A stretch of 51,691 nucleotides of DNA. Origin: Thermococcus sp. Its GTDB lineage: Archaea; Methanobacteriota_B; Thermococci; Thermococcales; Thermococcaceae. The notes below the pieces were generated by a model that worked only from the letters and a program-made list of their open reading frames with translations, was not told where the DNA came from and did no database searches. How positions within the stretch are numbered: the stretch's first letter is position 1; each line of letters starts with the position of its first letter. The translations under genes and the position numbers were made by a program. The DNA lies in contig NZ_JALUFF010000019.1 of the NCBI RefSeq assembly GCF_027052235.1, forward strand, positions 1 through 51,691, in the 5' to 3' direction. Below are positions 1-6,864 of the stretch, piece after piece.

Positions 1-1
1 C

Positions 2-175
2 TTTGACGGGGAATACTGGTGTGCTAGGGGGATCGAGGAGGATATATTCACCCAGGGGAAAACCCTCGATGAGCTCATGGAGAACCTCCGAGAGGCCGTT
101 GAGCTTCATTTTGAGGAGGAAATCGAGGGGGGAGAGAATATTTCAAAAGGTGATCTTTGTGAGCCGTATAATTAA
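2..175 (+). CDS. HicB-family antitoxin-like protein, 3' part only
   Basis: The gene runs in from the left edge and ends at TAA 173-175. The visible 57 residues read FDGEYWCARGIEEDIFTQGKT followed by a helix-rich LDELMENLREAVELHFEEE. That matches the HicB/UPF0150 pattern: a strand with an aromatic pair, then TxGxTxxEAxxNLxEA. HicB proteins are usually antitoxins paired with the small RNase HicA. Any HicA would lie outside the window, so pairing cannot be judged. The 3' end overlaps the start of the aldolase gene by about 17 bases in another frame. Solitary HicB-like proteins are common in Thermococcales. Confidence 0.7.
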   Translation, partial: FDGEYWCARGIEEDIFTQGKTLDELMENLREAVELHFEEEIEGGENISKGDLCEPYN

Positions 176-728
176 ATCCCAGCTGGTAGAATACTCCCGT
201 CTTGCCCACCAACGCGGTTTAACCGCCGCCTTCGGCGGGAACCTGAGCGTAAGGCTCGGGGACAGGGTTTTTATAAAAGCCACCGGTGTTGTTATGGACG
301 AGATGAACGAGGCTCAGGTGGCTGTTATTGACATGAAGGGAAACCAGCTCTCGGGCGTAAGGCCCTCCTCGGAGTACCGCCTTCATCTGGCCGTTTACAG
401 GAAGAGGCCCGACGTTAGGGCCATAGCCCACCTCCATCCGCCTTATTCGATAGCGGTCTCGGCCCTTTTGAGGGGCGAGCTTCCGATAATAACCCCCGAG
501 GCGGAGCTCTACCTTGGGAAGATACCAATAGCTCCCTTCAGGCCCGCTGGAACCGAGGAGCTCGCCGAGGTGACTTCAGAGGCTCTGAGAAAAGCCGACG
601 CGGTTATAATGGAGAGGCACGGTGTAGTCACCGTCGGCAGAACCCTAAGGGAGGCCTTTTACAAGGCCGAACTCGTCGAGGAGAGCGCGAAGCTTTGGTA
701 CCTGACTGAAAGACCTTGCGGAAAATGA
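159..728 (+). CDS. class II aldolase (fuculose-1-phosphate aldolase family)
   Basis: About 189 residues, the usual length for this family in Thermococcales. The class II aldolase/adducin fold is shown by an N-terminal AFGGNLSVR segment, KATGVVMDEM, the metal-binding pair HLHPPY, the acidic ITPEAELYLG stretch and a late RHGVVTVG with the third histidine. The family uses a divalent metal to cleave or form sugar phosphates such as L-fuculose 1-phosphate. The true substrate cannot be read from sequence. I chose GTG 159 because a GGTGAT-type ribosome binding site sits at 149-154; GTG 150 is possible. The frame stays open further upstream only because it crosses the HicB-like gene. Confidence 0.85.
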   Translation: MSRIIKSQLVEYSRLAHQRGLTAAFGGNLSVRLGDRVFIKATGVVMDEMNEAQVAVIDMKGNQLSGVRPSSEYRLHLAVYRKRPDVRAIAHLHPPYSIAVSALLRGELPIITPEAELYLGKIPIAPFRPAGTEELAEVTSEALRKADAVIMERHGVVTVGRTLREAFYKAELVEESAKLWYLTERPCGK

Positions 729-743
729 GCGAAAAAATAAAGC

Positions 744-998
744 TCACTTCACCTGCTCAAGGGCTCCGAGAACCTCCCAGATGATGGTTCTCGTGTGCAT
801 GGGCATGTTCGGGTCTTCGCTTATCTCCTCAAGGATTGCTATCGCATCAGCCGCCCTGACGGCGGGCTCCTTGCTCTCGTCGAGGAGAACCTCGATGGCC
901 TGCTCGGCAGCTCTCCTAATGTTCCTCGGGACGACGGTGTCCTGGACGACCTGCTCCTTGAGAACCTGCACTATTTGCTGGATCAGCTCGTTGCTCAT
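744..998 (-). CDS. UPF0147 family protein
   Basis: An 84-residue, mostly helical acidic protein that matches the archaeal UPF0147 family over its full length (core [16 protein letters not shown], then [18 protein letters not shown]). No function is established for the family. The start is firm: GGAGGTGA lies eight bases ahead of the ATG. It converges with the aldolase gene, leaving only 15 bases between stops. A TATA-like TTAAAATAAG on the minus strand near 1046-1060 may be its promoter. Confidence 0.85.
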   Translation of the reverse strand: MSNELIQQIVQVLKEQVVQDTVVPRNIRRAAEQAIEVLLDESKEPAVRAADAIAILEEISEDPNMPMHTRTIIWEVLGALEQVK

Positions 999-1184
999 AT
1001 TCTCACCTCCGACCTATTCTAAAAAATTGTTACTAAAATCTTCCCGGCTTATTTTAATCACTCCCAACTAAAAAGCTTTTCGGTTAATGTCGAAACCCGC
1101 TAAGGAGTCACCCGAAAAATCATCCTCCTGAGGAATTTCTCACCGTGAAAATTTTGGGCTGGAAGTTTAACAGATGGATAAAAG

Positions 1185-1197
1185 CAAATTTTTAAAT
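1185..1197 (+). promoter_or_regulatory. BRE/TATA promoter of the amino acid ABC operon
   Basis: The sequence CAAATTTTTAAATG is a good archaeal BRE plus TATA element. A start of transcription about 25 bases on, near 1220, would leave a leader of roughly ten bases before GTG 1230. Inferred from spacing only. Confidence 0.5.
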
Positions 1198-1229
1198 GAA
1201 TGCAGTCAATTTTCAGAACGGTGGTCATC

Positions 1230-1994
1230 GTGAGGGCAAAGTCCCCGTACGTCGCTGTTGTTTTGGTGGCCCTTCTGCTGGCGGTCGCCGCGAGCGGGTG
1301 CGTCAGCACAGGGGCAAAGGAGAAGGTTCTCGTTGTCGGAACCAGTGCGGACTTCCCGCCCTTCGAGTATAAGAACGCAAGCAACGGCCAGATTACGGGC
1401 TTCGACATAGACCTGATAAAGCTCATAGCCAAGAAGATGGGCTACGACAGGGTCGAGATAAAGGACATGGACTTCGACTCCCTCATCCCTGCCCTCCAGG
1501 CCGGCAAGGTTGACGTCGTCATAGCCGGAATGACCATAACGCCTGAGCGCGAAAAGGTCGTTGACTTCAGCATACCCTACTGGGAGGCTGATCAAGCCGT
1601 CCTCGTGAGGAAGGGCTCGGGGATAAAGGTCTCCTCTGTGGATGACCTCAAGGGCAAGAAGATAGGCGTTGAGAAGGGAACAACGGGGGCAATCTACGTC
1701 AAGAAGCACCTCGGCAACAGCTCGACGATAAAGGAGTACCCAACTTACGTTGCGGCCCTTGAAGCACTCCTCAACGGGCAGGTTGACGTGGTTGTGCTCG
1801 ACAGCCCGGTCGCGAAGATGTTCTCCAAGAAGTACAGCGTTGAGATAGTCTACACCATAAAGACCGGCGAGCACTATGGAATAGCCGTCAAGAAGGGTAA
1901 CAAGGAGCTCCTCGACGGGATAAACAAGGCCCTCAAGGAGATAATGAACTCCCCTGAGTGGGACAAGCTCGTCGAGAAGTACTTCGGTAGCTGA
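1230..1994 (+). CDS. polar amino acid ABC transporter, substrate-binding lipoprotein
   Basis: 254 residues from GTG 1230, which follows a GGTGGTC ribosome binding site. The N-terminus is a signal sequence with a lipobox-like ASGC, so the mature protein should be lipid-anchored outside the membrane. The body is a type-3 (GlnH/HisJ) solute-binding fold: TSADFPPFEY, GFDIDLIKLIAKKMG, AGMTITPEREKVVDFSIPYW and a second lobe with GVEKGTTGAIYVKK. The family captures polar or charged amino acids. Two permeases and the ATPase follow directly, so this is a complete importer. An in-frame ATG at 1200 would add ten residues before the signal peptide and has no ribosome binding site. Confidence 0.9.
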   Translation: MRAKSPYVAVVLVALLLAVAASGCVSTGAKEKVLVVGTSADFPPFEYKNASNGQITGFDIDLIKLIAKKMGYDRVEIKDMDFDSLIPALQAGKVDVVIAGMTITPEREKVVDFSIPYWEADQAVLVRKGSGIKVSSVDDLKGKKIGVEKGTTGAIYVKKHLGNSSTIKEYPTYVAALEALLNGQVDVVVLDSPVAKMFSKKYSVEIVYTIKTGEHYGIAVKKGNKELLDGINKALKEIMNSPEWDKLVEKYFGS

Positions 1995-2026
1995 TTCCCC
2001 TTTCCCTTTTCCGGAGGGTGCCGGCG

Positions 2027-2713
2027 TTGATAGGAACCGCGGTTTCTCTCGACGTTGCAATGAGGATGCTCCTCGAAGGGGCAAAGATGACCGTTATCCT
2101 TTCGGTTCTCTCGATAATCCTCGGCCTCCTCGTTGGGCTCCCCGTGGCGATAATGGAGACCTACGGGGGTAAGGTGCTGAGGTACATAGCTATGGTTTAC
2201 GAGGGAACCCTCAGGGGGATTCCGCTCCTCGCGATATACATGGTGATATTCTTCTCCATACCCCTCCTGACTGGAATAGGCCTGCCGGCCTTCTGGGCGG
2301 CGGTTATAGGCCTCGGGATACGCTCTTCAGCCTACCAGTCCCAGATATTCAGGAGCACCATACAGGCCGTTGGCGAGGGGCAGATAGAGGCAGCTTACTC
2401 CCTCGGGATGTCCAAGTTGGAGACCCTCAGGTACGTTGTTCTGCCGCAGGCGATAAGGATGGCCGTTCCGGCGTGGATGAACGAATACGTCATAGTCCTG
2501 AAGGACACCTCGATAGCCCTCGCCATAGGCATAGTCGAGCTCACGAGGCAGGCCCAGTACCTCGTTTCGATAACAGGCGAGCCCTTCCGCTACTACGGTC
2601 TCGCCGCCTTCCTGTACCTGATAATGGTTCTCCCGCTCACCTATCTGGCGGGGGTTCTTGCGAAGAAGTATGGAATAAAGGGAACGGGGGGTGCCTCCAA
2701 CGTCAGAATCTGA
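2027..2713 (+). CDS. polar amino acid ABC transporter permease (first)
   Basis: About 228 residues with around five hydrophobic segments and the HisM/GlnP signature EGTLRGIPLLAIYMV. The EAA loop EAAYSLGMSKLETLRYVVLPQA couples it to the ATPase. It forms the membrane channel together with the second permease at 3462. The start is TTG 2027, six bases after GGAGGGTG; GTG 2018 directly abuts that ribosome binding site and is less likely. Its 3' end overlaps the ATPase gene. Confidence 0.88.
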   Translation: MIGTAVSLDVAMRMLLEGAKMTVILSVLSIILGLLVGLPVAIMETYGGKVLRYIAMVYEGTLRGIPLLAIYMVIFFSIPLLTGIGLPAFWAAVIGLGIRSSAYQSQIFRSTIQAVGEGQIEAAYSLGMSKLETLRYVVLPQAIRMAVPAWMNEYVIVLKDTSIALAIGIVELTRQAQYLVSITGEPFRYYGLAAFLYLIMVLPLTYLAGVLAKKYGIKGTGGASNVRI

Positions 2714-3452
2714 CGTTCTGATAATTAGAAACCTGAAGAAGAGGTTCGGGGAAAAGACGGTTCTCGATGGGGTCTCTTTCAGCGTGAAGAGGGGCGAAAC
2801 GAAGGTCATAATAGGGCCGAGCGGTGCCGGGAAGAGCACCCTCCTCAGGTGCATCAACAGGCTCGTCGAGCCCGATGAGGGGGAGATAATCTTCGACGGG
2901 ATAAACGTCCTCTCGAAGGACGTGGACATAAGGAAAATCCGCGCGAGGATAGGCTTCGTCTTCCAGCACTTCAACCTCTTCAAGCACCTGACCGCGCTCG
3001 AAAACGTCAAGATAGGGCCCAAGGTGGTGAAGGGCCTGAGCGACGAGGAGGCCGAGAAGATAGCGGTCAAAGCTCTAAAGGCGGTTCACCTTGAGGAGGA
3101 CGCCTTTGAGAAGTACCCGGCCGAGCTGAGCGGTGGACAGCAGCAGCGCGTAGCAATAGCGAGGGCCCTCGCGATGGAGCCCGACATAATACTCTTCGAC
3201 GAGCCGACTTCCGCTTTAGACCCCCAGCTCGCGGGGGAGGTCTTGGACGTCATGAGGGAGCTCGCTAAGAAGAAGGTCACGATGCTGGTGGTTACGCACG
3301 AGATTGGCTTTGCCCTGAACGCTGCTGACGAGGTGCTCTTCTTCTACAACGGAAAGATCTGGGAGAGGGGAGAGCCGAGGGAGCTGCTCTACAACCCGAA
3401 GAAGGAGGAGACAAAGGCCTTCCTGAGAAGGATAGCAGATTTGTCACTGTGA
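2691..3452 (+). CDS. polar amino acid ABC transporter ATP-binding protein (GlnQ type)
   Basis: 253 residues with every ATPase motif: Walker A GPSGAGKST at 42-50, Q-loop near 92, signature LSGGQ at 146-150, Walker B IILFDEP around 166-172, and the switch histidine in VVTHE. The length and closely related sequence fit the GlnQ/HisP class, which powers amino acid uptake. GTG 2691 lies inside the end of the permease gene (23-base overlap), pointing to translational coupling. The ribosome binding site is poorly spaced, so the exact start is uncertain by a few residues. Confidence 0.92.
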   Translation: MPPTSESDVLIIRNLKKRFGEKTVLDGVSFSVKRGETKVIIGPSGAGKSTLLRCINRLVEPDEGEIIFDGINVLSKDVDIRKIRARIGFVFQHFNLFKHLTALENVKIGPKVVKGLSDEEAEKIAVKALKAVHLEEDAFEKYPAELSGGQQQRVAIARALAMEPDIILFDEPTSALDPQLAGEVLDVMRELAKKKVTMLVVTHEIGFALNAADEVLFFYNGKIWERGEPRELLYNPKKEETKAFLRRIADLSL

Positions 3453-3461
3453 GGTGGGAGG

Positions 3462-4139
3462 ATGGACTACGGGTTCATAATCGGCCAGCTCGCCAAGGGG
3501 CTTGAAGTTACCCTTGAGCTAACGCTCCTCGGCTTCCTCGGGGGCTTTGCCCTGGGCTTTCTCTTGGCTATAGCGAGAACCTACGGGGGTGGCATAGCCA
3601 GAGCGCTGGCAGTGGCTTACATAGAGCTCATAAGGGGCACCCCAATGCTCCTCCAGCTCTACATAATCGGTTTCGGGTTACCCCTCCTCATAAGGCAGTA
3701 CCTCCCGAACTTCGTCATGAACCCAACGATAGCGGCCCTCCTCGGGATAATGCTCAACAGCGCGGCTTATCAGGCCGAGTACATGAGGGGAGCCTTCAAC
3801 TCGATAGAATCGGGCCAGATAGAGGCTGCACTCTCCCTCGGCATGACGAGGTGGCAAATAATAAGGCACGTCGTGTTTCCGCAGGCCTTCAGGATAATGC
3901 TCCCCAGCTGGACGAACGAGATGGTTTACCTCCTCAAGTACTCCTCGCTAGCCATGCTCCTCGCGGTTCCCGAGCTCATGTACATGGCGAGCGTCACCGC
4001 GTCGGAGACCTTCCTCTACGCCCAGATATACCTGATAGTCGCGGGGATTTACCTGGTCTTCGCGACGCTGATAATCCAGCTTATGCGCATTGTCGAGCTT
4101 AAAATCCACATCCCGGGGGTAACGACGATAAAGAGGTGA
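3462..4139 (+). CDS. polar amino acid ABC transporter permease (second)
   Basis: 225 residues with around five membrane segments, ELIRGTPMLLQLYIIGFGLP near the first third and an EAA loop EAALSLGMTRWQIIRHVVFPQA. It is the paralogue and likely heterodimer partner of the permease at 2027. ATG 3462 follows GAGGTGGGAGG. The gene closes the operon; its stop is adjacent to the stop of the convergent adenosyltransferase gene with no base between. Confidence 0.9.
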   Translation: MDYGFIIGQLAKGLEVTLELTLLGFLGGFALGFLLAIARTYGGGIARALAVAYIELIRGTPMLLQLYIIGFGLPLLIRQYLPNFVMNPTIAALLGIMLNSAAYQAEYMRGAFNSIESGQIEAALSLGMTRWQIIRHVVFPQAFRIMLPSWTNEMVYLLKYSSLAMLLAVPELMYMASVTASETFLYAQIYLIVAGIYLVFATLIIQLMRIVELKIHIPGVTTIKR

Positions 4140-4667
4140 TCAGTACTCCACGCCCCTCCTCGCTAGGACACCCCTCTGGTAGGGGTGCTTTACCTCCCTC
4201 ATCTCCGTCACGTAGTCGGCCAACTCGAAGAGCTCTTCGGGGCAGTACCTCCCGGTGAGGACGAGCTCGGTGTGGGGAGCTTTCTTCCTTATCAGCTCCT
4301 TAACCTCACCCACGTCGAGCATGCCGAAGCTTAGGGCAACGCAGAGCTCGTCGAGGACGACCAAGTCCCACTCCCCACTTGATGCAACTTCCCTGGCCCT
4401 CTCAAGGGCCCGCTTTGCAGCTTCTATGTCTTCCTCGCTCGGCTTCCCGTGGACGAACTTGGGAAGGCCGTAGGACTCTATAACTGCCCCGCACTCCTCT
4501 ATCTTAACCTGCTCTCCGTAAGCCCTGCCAGCCTTCAGGAACTGGATTATTATCACCTTTCCGCCAGAACCCAGCATCCTGACGGCCAATCCAAAGGCTG
4601 AAGTCGTTTTTCCCTTCCCGTTGCCGGTGTAGATGTGCACTAGGCCAAGTCTGTCTTTCCACGACAT
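4140..4667 (-). CDS. cobO: corrinoid (cob(I)yrinic acid a,c-diamide) adenosyltransferase, CobA/BtuR type
   Basis: About 175 residues. The P-loop GNGKGKTT is near the N-terminus, followed by the family segments IIIQFLKAG, WDLVVLDEL and VLTGRYCPEEL. Enzymes of this type transfer the adenosyl group of ATP to the cobalt of corrinoids, the step that makes coenzyme B12. ATG 4667 sits behind GGTGAAGGA; an in-frame GTG nine bases upstream (4676) is the other option. No other cobalamin gene is in the window, so it probably serves salvage of imported corrinoid. Confidence 0.88.
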   Translation of the reverse strand: MSWKDRLGLVHIYTGNGKGKTTSAFGLAVRMLGSGGKVIIIQFLKAGRAYGEQVKIEECGAVIESYGLPKFVHGKPSEEDIEAAKRALERAREVASSGEWDLVVLDELCVALSFGMLDVGEVKELIRKKAPHTELVLTGRYCPEELFELADYVTEMREVKHPYQRGVLARRGVEY

Positions 4668-4823
4668 TTCCTTCACCGGGTGGATATAATCGCCAGGCTT
4701 TTTAGTGGTTTGGGTGAATTAACCCGAGAGCTCAATTCAGAGAGTCATCGTACTGGATAACCATTCTGTGGGTGGGTCAAACGCCCAAGAATCAGCAATT
4801 GGTCGATAAACCCTCTGGAACCA

Positions 4824-4850
4824 GAAAGGCACTTCATTTCCGCCAGCGCT
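4824..4850 (+). repeat. direct repeat flanking the hairpin block, copy 1
   Basis: This 27-base copy starts GAAAGGCACTTC and ends CGCCAGCGCT. It recurs at 5365-5393 with two one-base insertions and one substitution. Confidence 0.75.
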
Positions 4851-5364
4851 GAAGCTTTTGGGAAAAGCTTCACTAAAAGTTTGTATCTCTCTTTAAAGCG
4901 AGAAATTCAAGTTGGTTTAACTTCTAAAACAAACCCTTTAATAGGAGAACTCTCTTTAAGGTCTCAACCGTGAGAAGTTTACTCTTCCTTTGACGCCCTT
5001 TGGGCGTCGATTTTAGGGGTAAACTCACTCTGCGGAGCAATTCGAAAAGTCCTCACTTCAAAAGGGCTGTTCAAGGGAAACCAACTTAGAATTTTGCTTT
5101 TTAGAAGGAGCTACGAACTTTGATTAAACTTCGCGCAGGCGAACAAACTTTGCGGAGCAAAGTTTGGTCAAAAGAGTGCCTTTCACATGAAAGGGCAAAG
5201 GGTCAGTCGTGCACTCTTCAAGGAGTAAGTTTTGAGGGGTTTAACATTAAATTGGCCTTTTCAGACAGTTTCAATTTTAATCCGCGCCTGAAGGGCGCCT
5301 TCTTGAGTGAAGCACTCACCAAAGGAGCTAGCGAGTAAAACCCTTTCAAAATCCGAACATTATG

Positions 5365-5393
5365 GAAAGGGCACTTTATTTTCCGCCAGCGCT
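5365..5393 (+). repeat. direct repeat flanking the hairpin block, copy 2
   Basis: A 29-base copy starting GAAAGGGCACTT and ending CGCCAGCGCT. It ends 19 bases before the 3' end of the tRNA-Val gene. The two copies bracket nearly all the hairpins. Confidence 0.75.
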
Positions 5394-5412
5394 TGCGAGG
5401 CAAGGGCTGTTG

Positions 5413-5490
5413 TGGTGGGCCCGCGGGGGTTCGAACCCCGGACCTCCGCCGTGTGAGGGCGGCGTCATAACCAGGCTAGACCACGGGCCC
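5413..5490 (-). tRNA. tRNA-Val, anticodon CAC
   Basis: The minus strand folds into a full cloverleaf. The acceptor stem GGGCCCG pairs with CGGGCCC, the anticodon stem CCGCC pairs with GGCGG around loop CTCACAC (anticodon CAC, reading GUG), and the T arm is CGGGG-TTCGAAC-CCCCG. The CCA end is encoded. There is no intron; the total is 78 bases. The high-GC stems suit a hyperthermophile. Confidence 0.96.
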
Positions 5491-5513
5491 ATCCCGGGAA
5501 TAGTGGGAGGAAG

Positions 5514-5530
5514 CAAAAATATAAAGGTTT
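5514..5530 (-). promoter_or_regulatory. BRE/TATA promoter of tRNA-Val
   Basis: Read on the minus strand this is AAACCTTTATATTTTTG, a strong BRE plus TATA box. Its centre is about 31 bases ahead of the tRNA 5' end, the expected archaeal distance. It sits in the gap just after the dph5 stop codon. Confidence 0.8.
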
Positions 5531-5532
5531 CG

Positions 5533-6327
5533 CTAGACCTCGCGCAGGATTTCCTCGGGGGCACCGGCAAACTCCACCAAATACTCCGCCTCGACGATGT
5601 GTAGCCTTCCGGGCACTATGAGAACGTGGGGCTGTCTCCCGAAGTCCTCCCCAATCATATCCTTCACGTAACCAGCCCTTATGGTGGGGTTCAGCGAACC
5701 CGCCCTGGCAAGAACTACCACTAGGGTCTCGGGCGTAAAGACGCCTTCCCCCTTCATCTCCTCGACCTTTTGGAGTATCTCCATGGCCTCGTTGGCCGTC
5801 ATGTAGCGGTTCTGCTCGGCCTTTATGTCGAGGAACAGGAGTGTATGAAGGCCCCTCTCACGGTTTTCCCTTATTACATCGTAGTGGCTCGTGGGAAACC
5901 AGTTCTTCTCGGGATAGGCAACTGTGGCGCTCTTCCCGAACTTGTATATCTGGAGTCCCGTTACAGCCACCGCCGAGTAAATGCTGGGGGCGTGGATGAC
6001 GTAGCTTTCCACTCCTGCCCTCTTCGCCCTTATCCTCAGGTCAGCGTGGGTCGTGGCAACCATAGGGTCACCGGCGGTGAGAAAGGCAACGTCCTTCTCC
6101 CTCGCCTCCGGAAGGACTATTTTCTCGAAGTTCAGCTCAACGTCCTCCCTTGTGAGTCTCTTTATCGGCTTCCCTATCAGTTCCTCAATCCTTTCTATCG
6201 TTGTCCCTGCCAGCAGGGAGGTGTAGAACTCGGCAAAGACCCTCTCGCATTTCTTCGCTATCTCAAGCCCCTTGAGAGTTATGTCCTTTTCATCGTGGAG
6301 GCCCAGTCCTATGAAGTAGAGCGCCAT
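5533..6327 (-). CDS. dph5: diphthine synthase
   Basis: 264 residues, full length for archaeal Dph5. The N-terminal MALYFIGLGLHDEKDITLKGLE, the segment FLTAGDPMVATTHADL and the C-terminal region around VLIVPGRLHIVEAEYL are hallmarks of this tetrapyrrole-methylase-fold enzyme. It uses S-adenosylmethionine to methylate the modified histidine of translation factor aEF2 on the way to diphthamide. GGTGATGAT stands directly ahead of ATG 6327. It is transcribed away from the DtxR-type gene through a symmetric divergent promoter. Confidence 0.95.
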   Translation of the reverse strand: MALYFIGLGLHDEKDITLKGLEIAKKCERVFAEFYTSLLAGTTIERIEELIGKPIKRLTREDVELNFEKIVLPEAREKDVAFLTAGDPMVATTHADLRIRAKRAGVESYVIHAPSIYSAVAVTGLQIYKFGKSATVAYPEKNWFPTSHYDVIRENRERGLHTLLFLDIKAEQNRYMTANEAMEILQKVEEMKGEGVFTPETLVVVLARAGSLNPTIRAGYVKDMIGEDFGRQPHVLIVPGRLHIVEAEYLVEFAGAPEEILREV

Positions 6328-6351
6328 ATCATCACCGTTCGGAGTTCTCCT

Positions 6352-6389
6352 AAAACTTTTAAGCCTTGGGAAAACTACTTAAAGGTTTT
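6352..6389. promoter_or_regulatory. symmetric divergent promoter of dph5 and the DtxR-type gene
   Basis: AAAACTTTTAAG at 6352-6363 and CTTAAAGGTTTT at 6378-6389 are inverted copies (11 of 12 bases) separated by 14 bases. Each contains the TATA-like core of one direction, facing outward. The layout invites control by a dimeric regulator, possibly the adjacent DtxR-family protein; that is inference. Confidence 0.5.
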
Positions 6390-6415
6390 TGGCAAACCTA
6401 ATGCAGGTGGGACCC

Positions 6416-6850
6416 GTGAAGATCAGCAAGAGGGAGGAGGAGTACCTGGAGGCGATGTACATCCTCCACAAGAACAAGGGCGTTATCCGCGTGAAGGACA
6501 TAGCCAAGCTCATGAACGTCAAACCCCCGAGCGTCGTCGATGCCCTCAAAAAGCTCGCCGAGAAGGGCCTCGTCGAGTACGAGAAGTACGACAGGATTCT
6601 CCTGACGGAAGAGGGAAGGAAGGTGGCCGAGGAGACCTACTCCAAGCACGTCTTCCTCACCGAGTTCTTCATAGACATACTCGGCATCCCGCCGGAGATA
6701 GCCGAACACGACGCCTGCCAGTTTGAGCATTACGTCAGCGAGATAACCGTCCAGAGGATGAAGGAGTTCGCCAAGTTCATACAGGAGCAGTGCCCCTACG
6801 TCCTCAAGCAGTTCCTAAAGGAGAAGCTTGAAGAAAAAGAAAAGGGCTGA
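6416..6850 (+). CDS. metal-dependent transcriptional regulator, DtxR/MntR family
   Basis: About 144 residues. An N-terminal winged helix (REEEYLEAMYILHKNKGVIRV, then AKLMNVKPPSVVDALKKL) is followed by the metal-binding and dimerisation region with HVFLTEFF, EHDACQFEHYVS and CPYV. Those histidine, glutamate and cysteine positions are the usual metal ligands. There is no C-terminal SH3/FeoA domain, so it is the short MntR-like form. GTG 6416 is preferred because AGGTGGG precedes it by five bases; ATG 6401 and TTG 6389 are in frame. Likely role: repression of metal uptake when Fe or Mn is plentiful; targets unknown. Confidence 0.88.
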   Translation: MKISKREEEYLEAMYILHKNKGVIRVKDIAKLMNVKPPSVVDALKKLAEKGLVEYEKYDRILLTEEGRKVAEETYSKHVFLTEFFIDILGIPPEIAEHDACQFEHYVSEITVQRMKEFAKFIQEQCPYVLKQFLKEKLEEKEKG

Positions 6851-6864
6851 CTCTTCTTCTTTCA

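Larger units (their letters stand above)
4668..5412. other. gene-free, hairpin-rich block
   Basis: No convincing gene lies here. Perfect short inverted repeats are packed closely: arms GAAGCTTTT/AAAAGCTTC (4851-4859, 4863-4871), TCTCA/TGAGA (about 4963-4976), GACGCCC/GGGCGTC (4992-4998, 5002-5008), CAAACTTTG/CAAAGTTTG (5144-5152, 5158-5166), CCTTTCA/TGAAAGG (5179-5185, 5188-5194) and TGAGTG/CACTCA (5304-5309, 5313-5318). AGTTTAC 4976-4982 and GTAAACT 5019-5025 are concentric with the GACGCCC hairpin. The word TGCGGAGCA occurs twice. The block could be a structured RNA, a repeat family or element debris. Confidence 0.7.

Noticed and set aside
2-175. Complete HicAB toxin-antitoxin locus
   Set aside because: Only the 3' part of a HicB-like gene is visible; no HicA can be seen.
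1206-2084. 292-codon minus-strand open frame opposite the amino acid-binding lipoprotein
   Set aside because: Antisense shadow of a well-supported gene, with no ribosome binding site or family match.
5268-5280. GTTTCAATTTTAA, similar to the start of Thermococcales CRISPR repeats
   Set aside because: A single copy with no second repeat and no regular spacing; no array is present in the window.
5120-5338. 72-codon open frame in the hairpin block
   Set aside because: It has no ribosome binding site, a TTG-type start, and runs straight through three perfect hairpins; its composition is not protein-like for this genome.
5365-5490. tRNA-linked integration site (att) at tRNA-Val
   Set aside because: The nearby direct repeat does not include the tRNA 3' end and no integrase gene is in the window.
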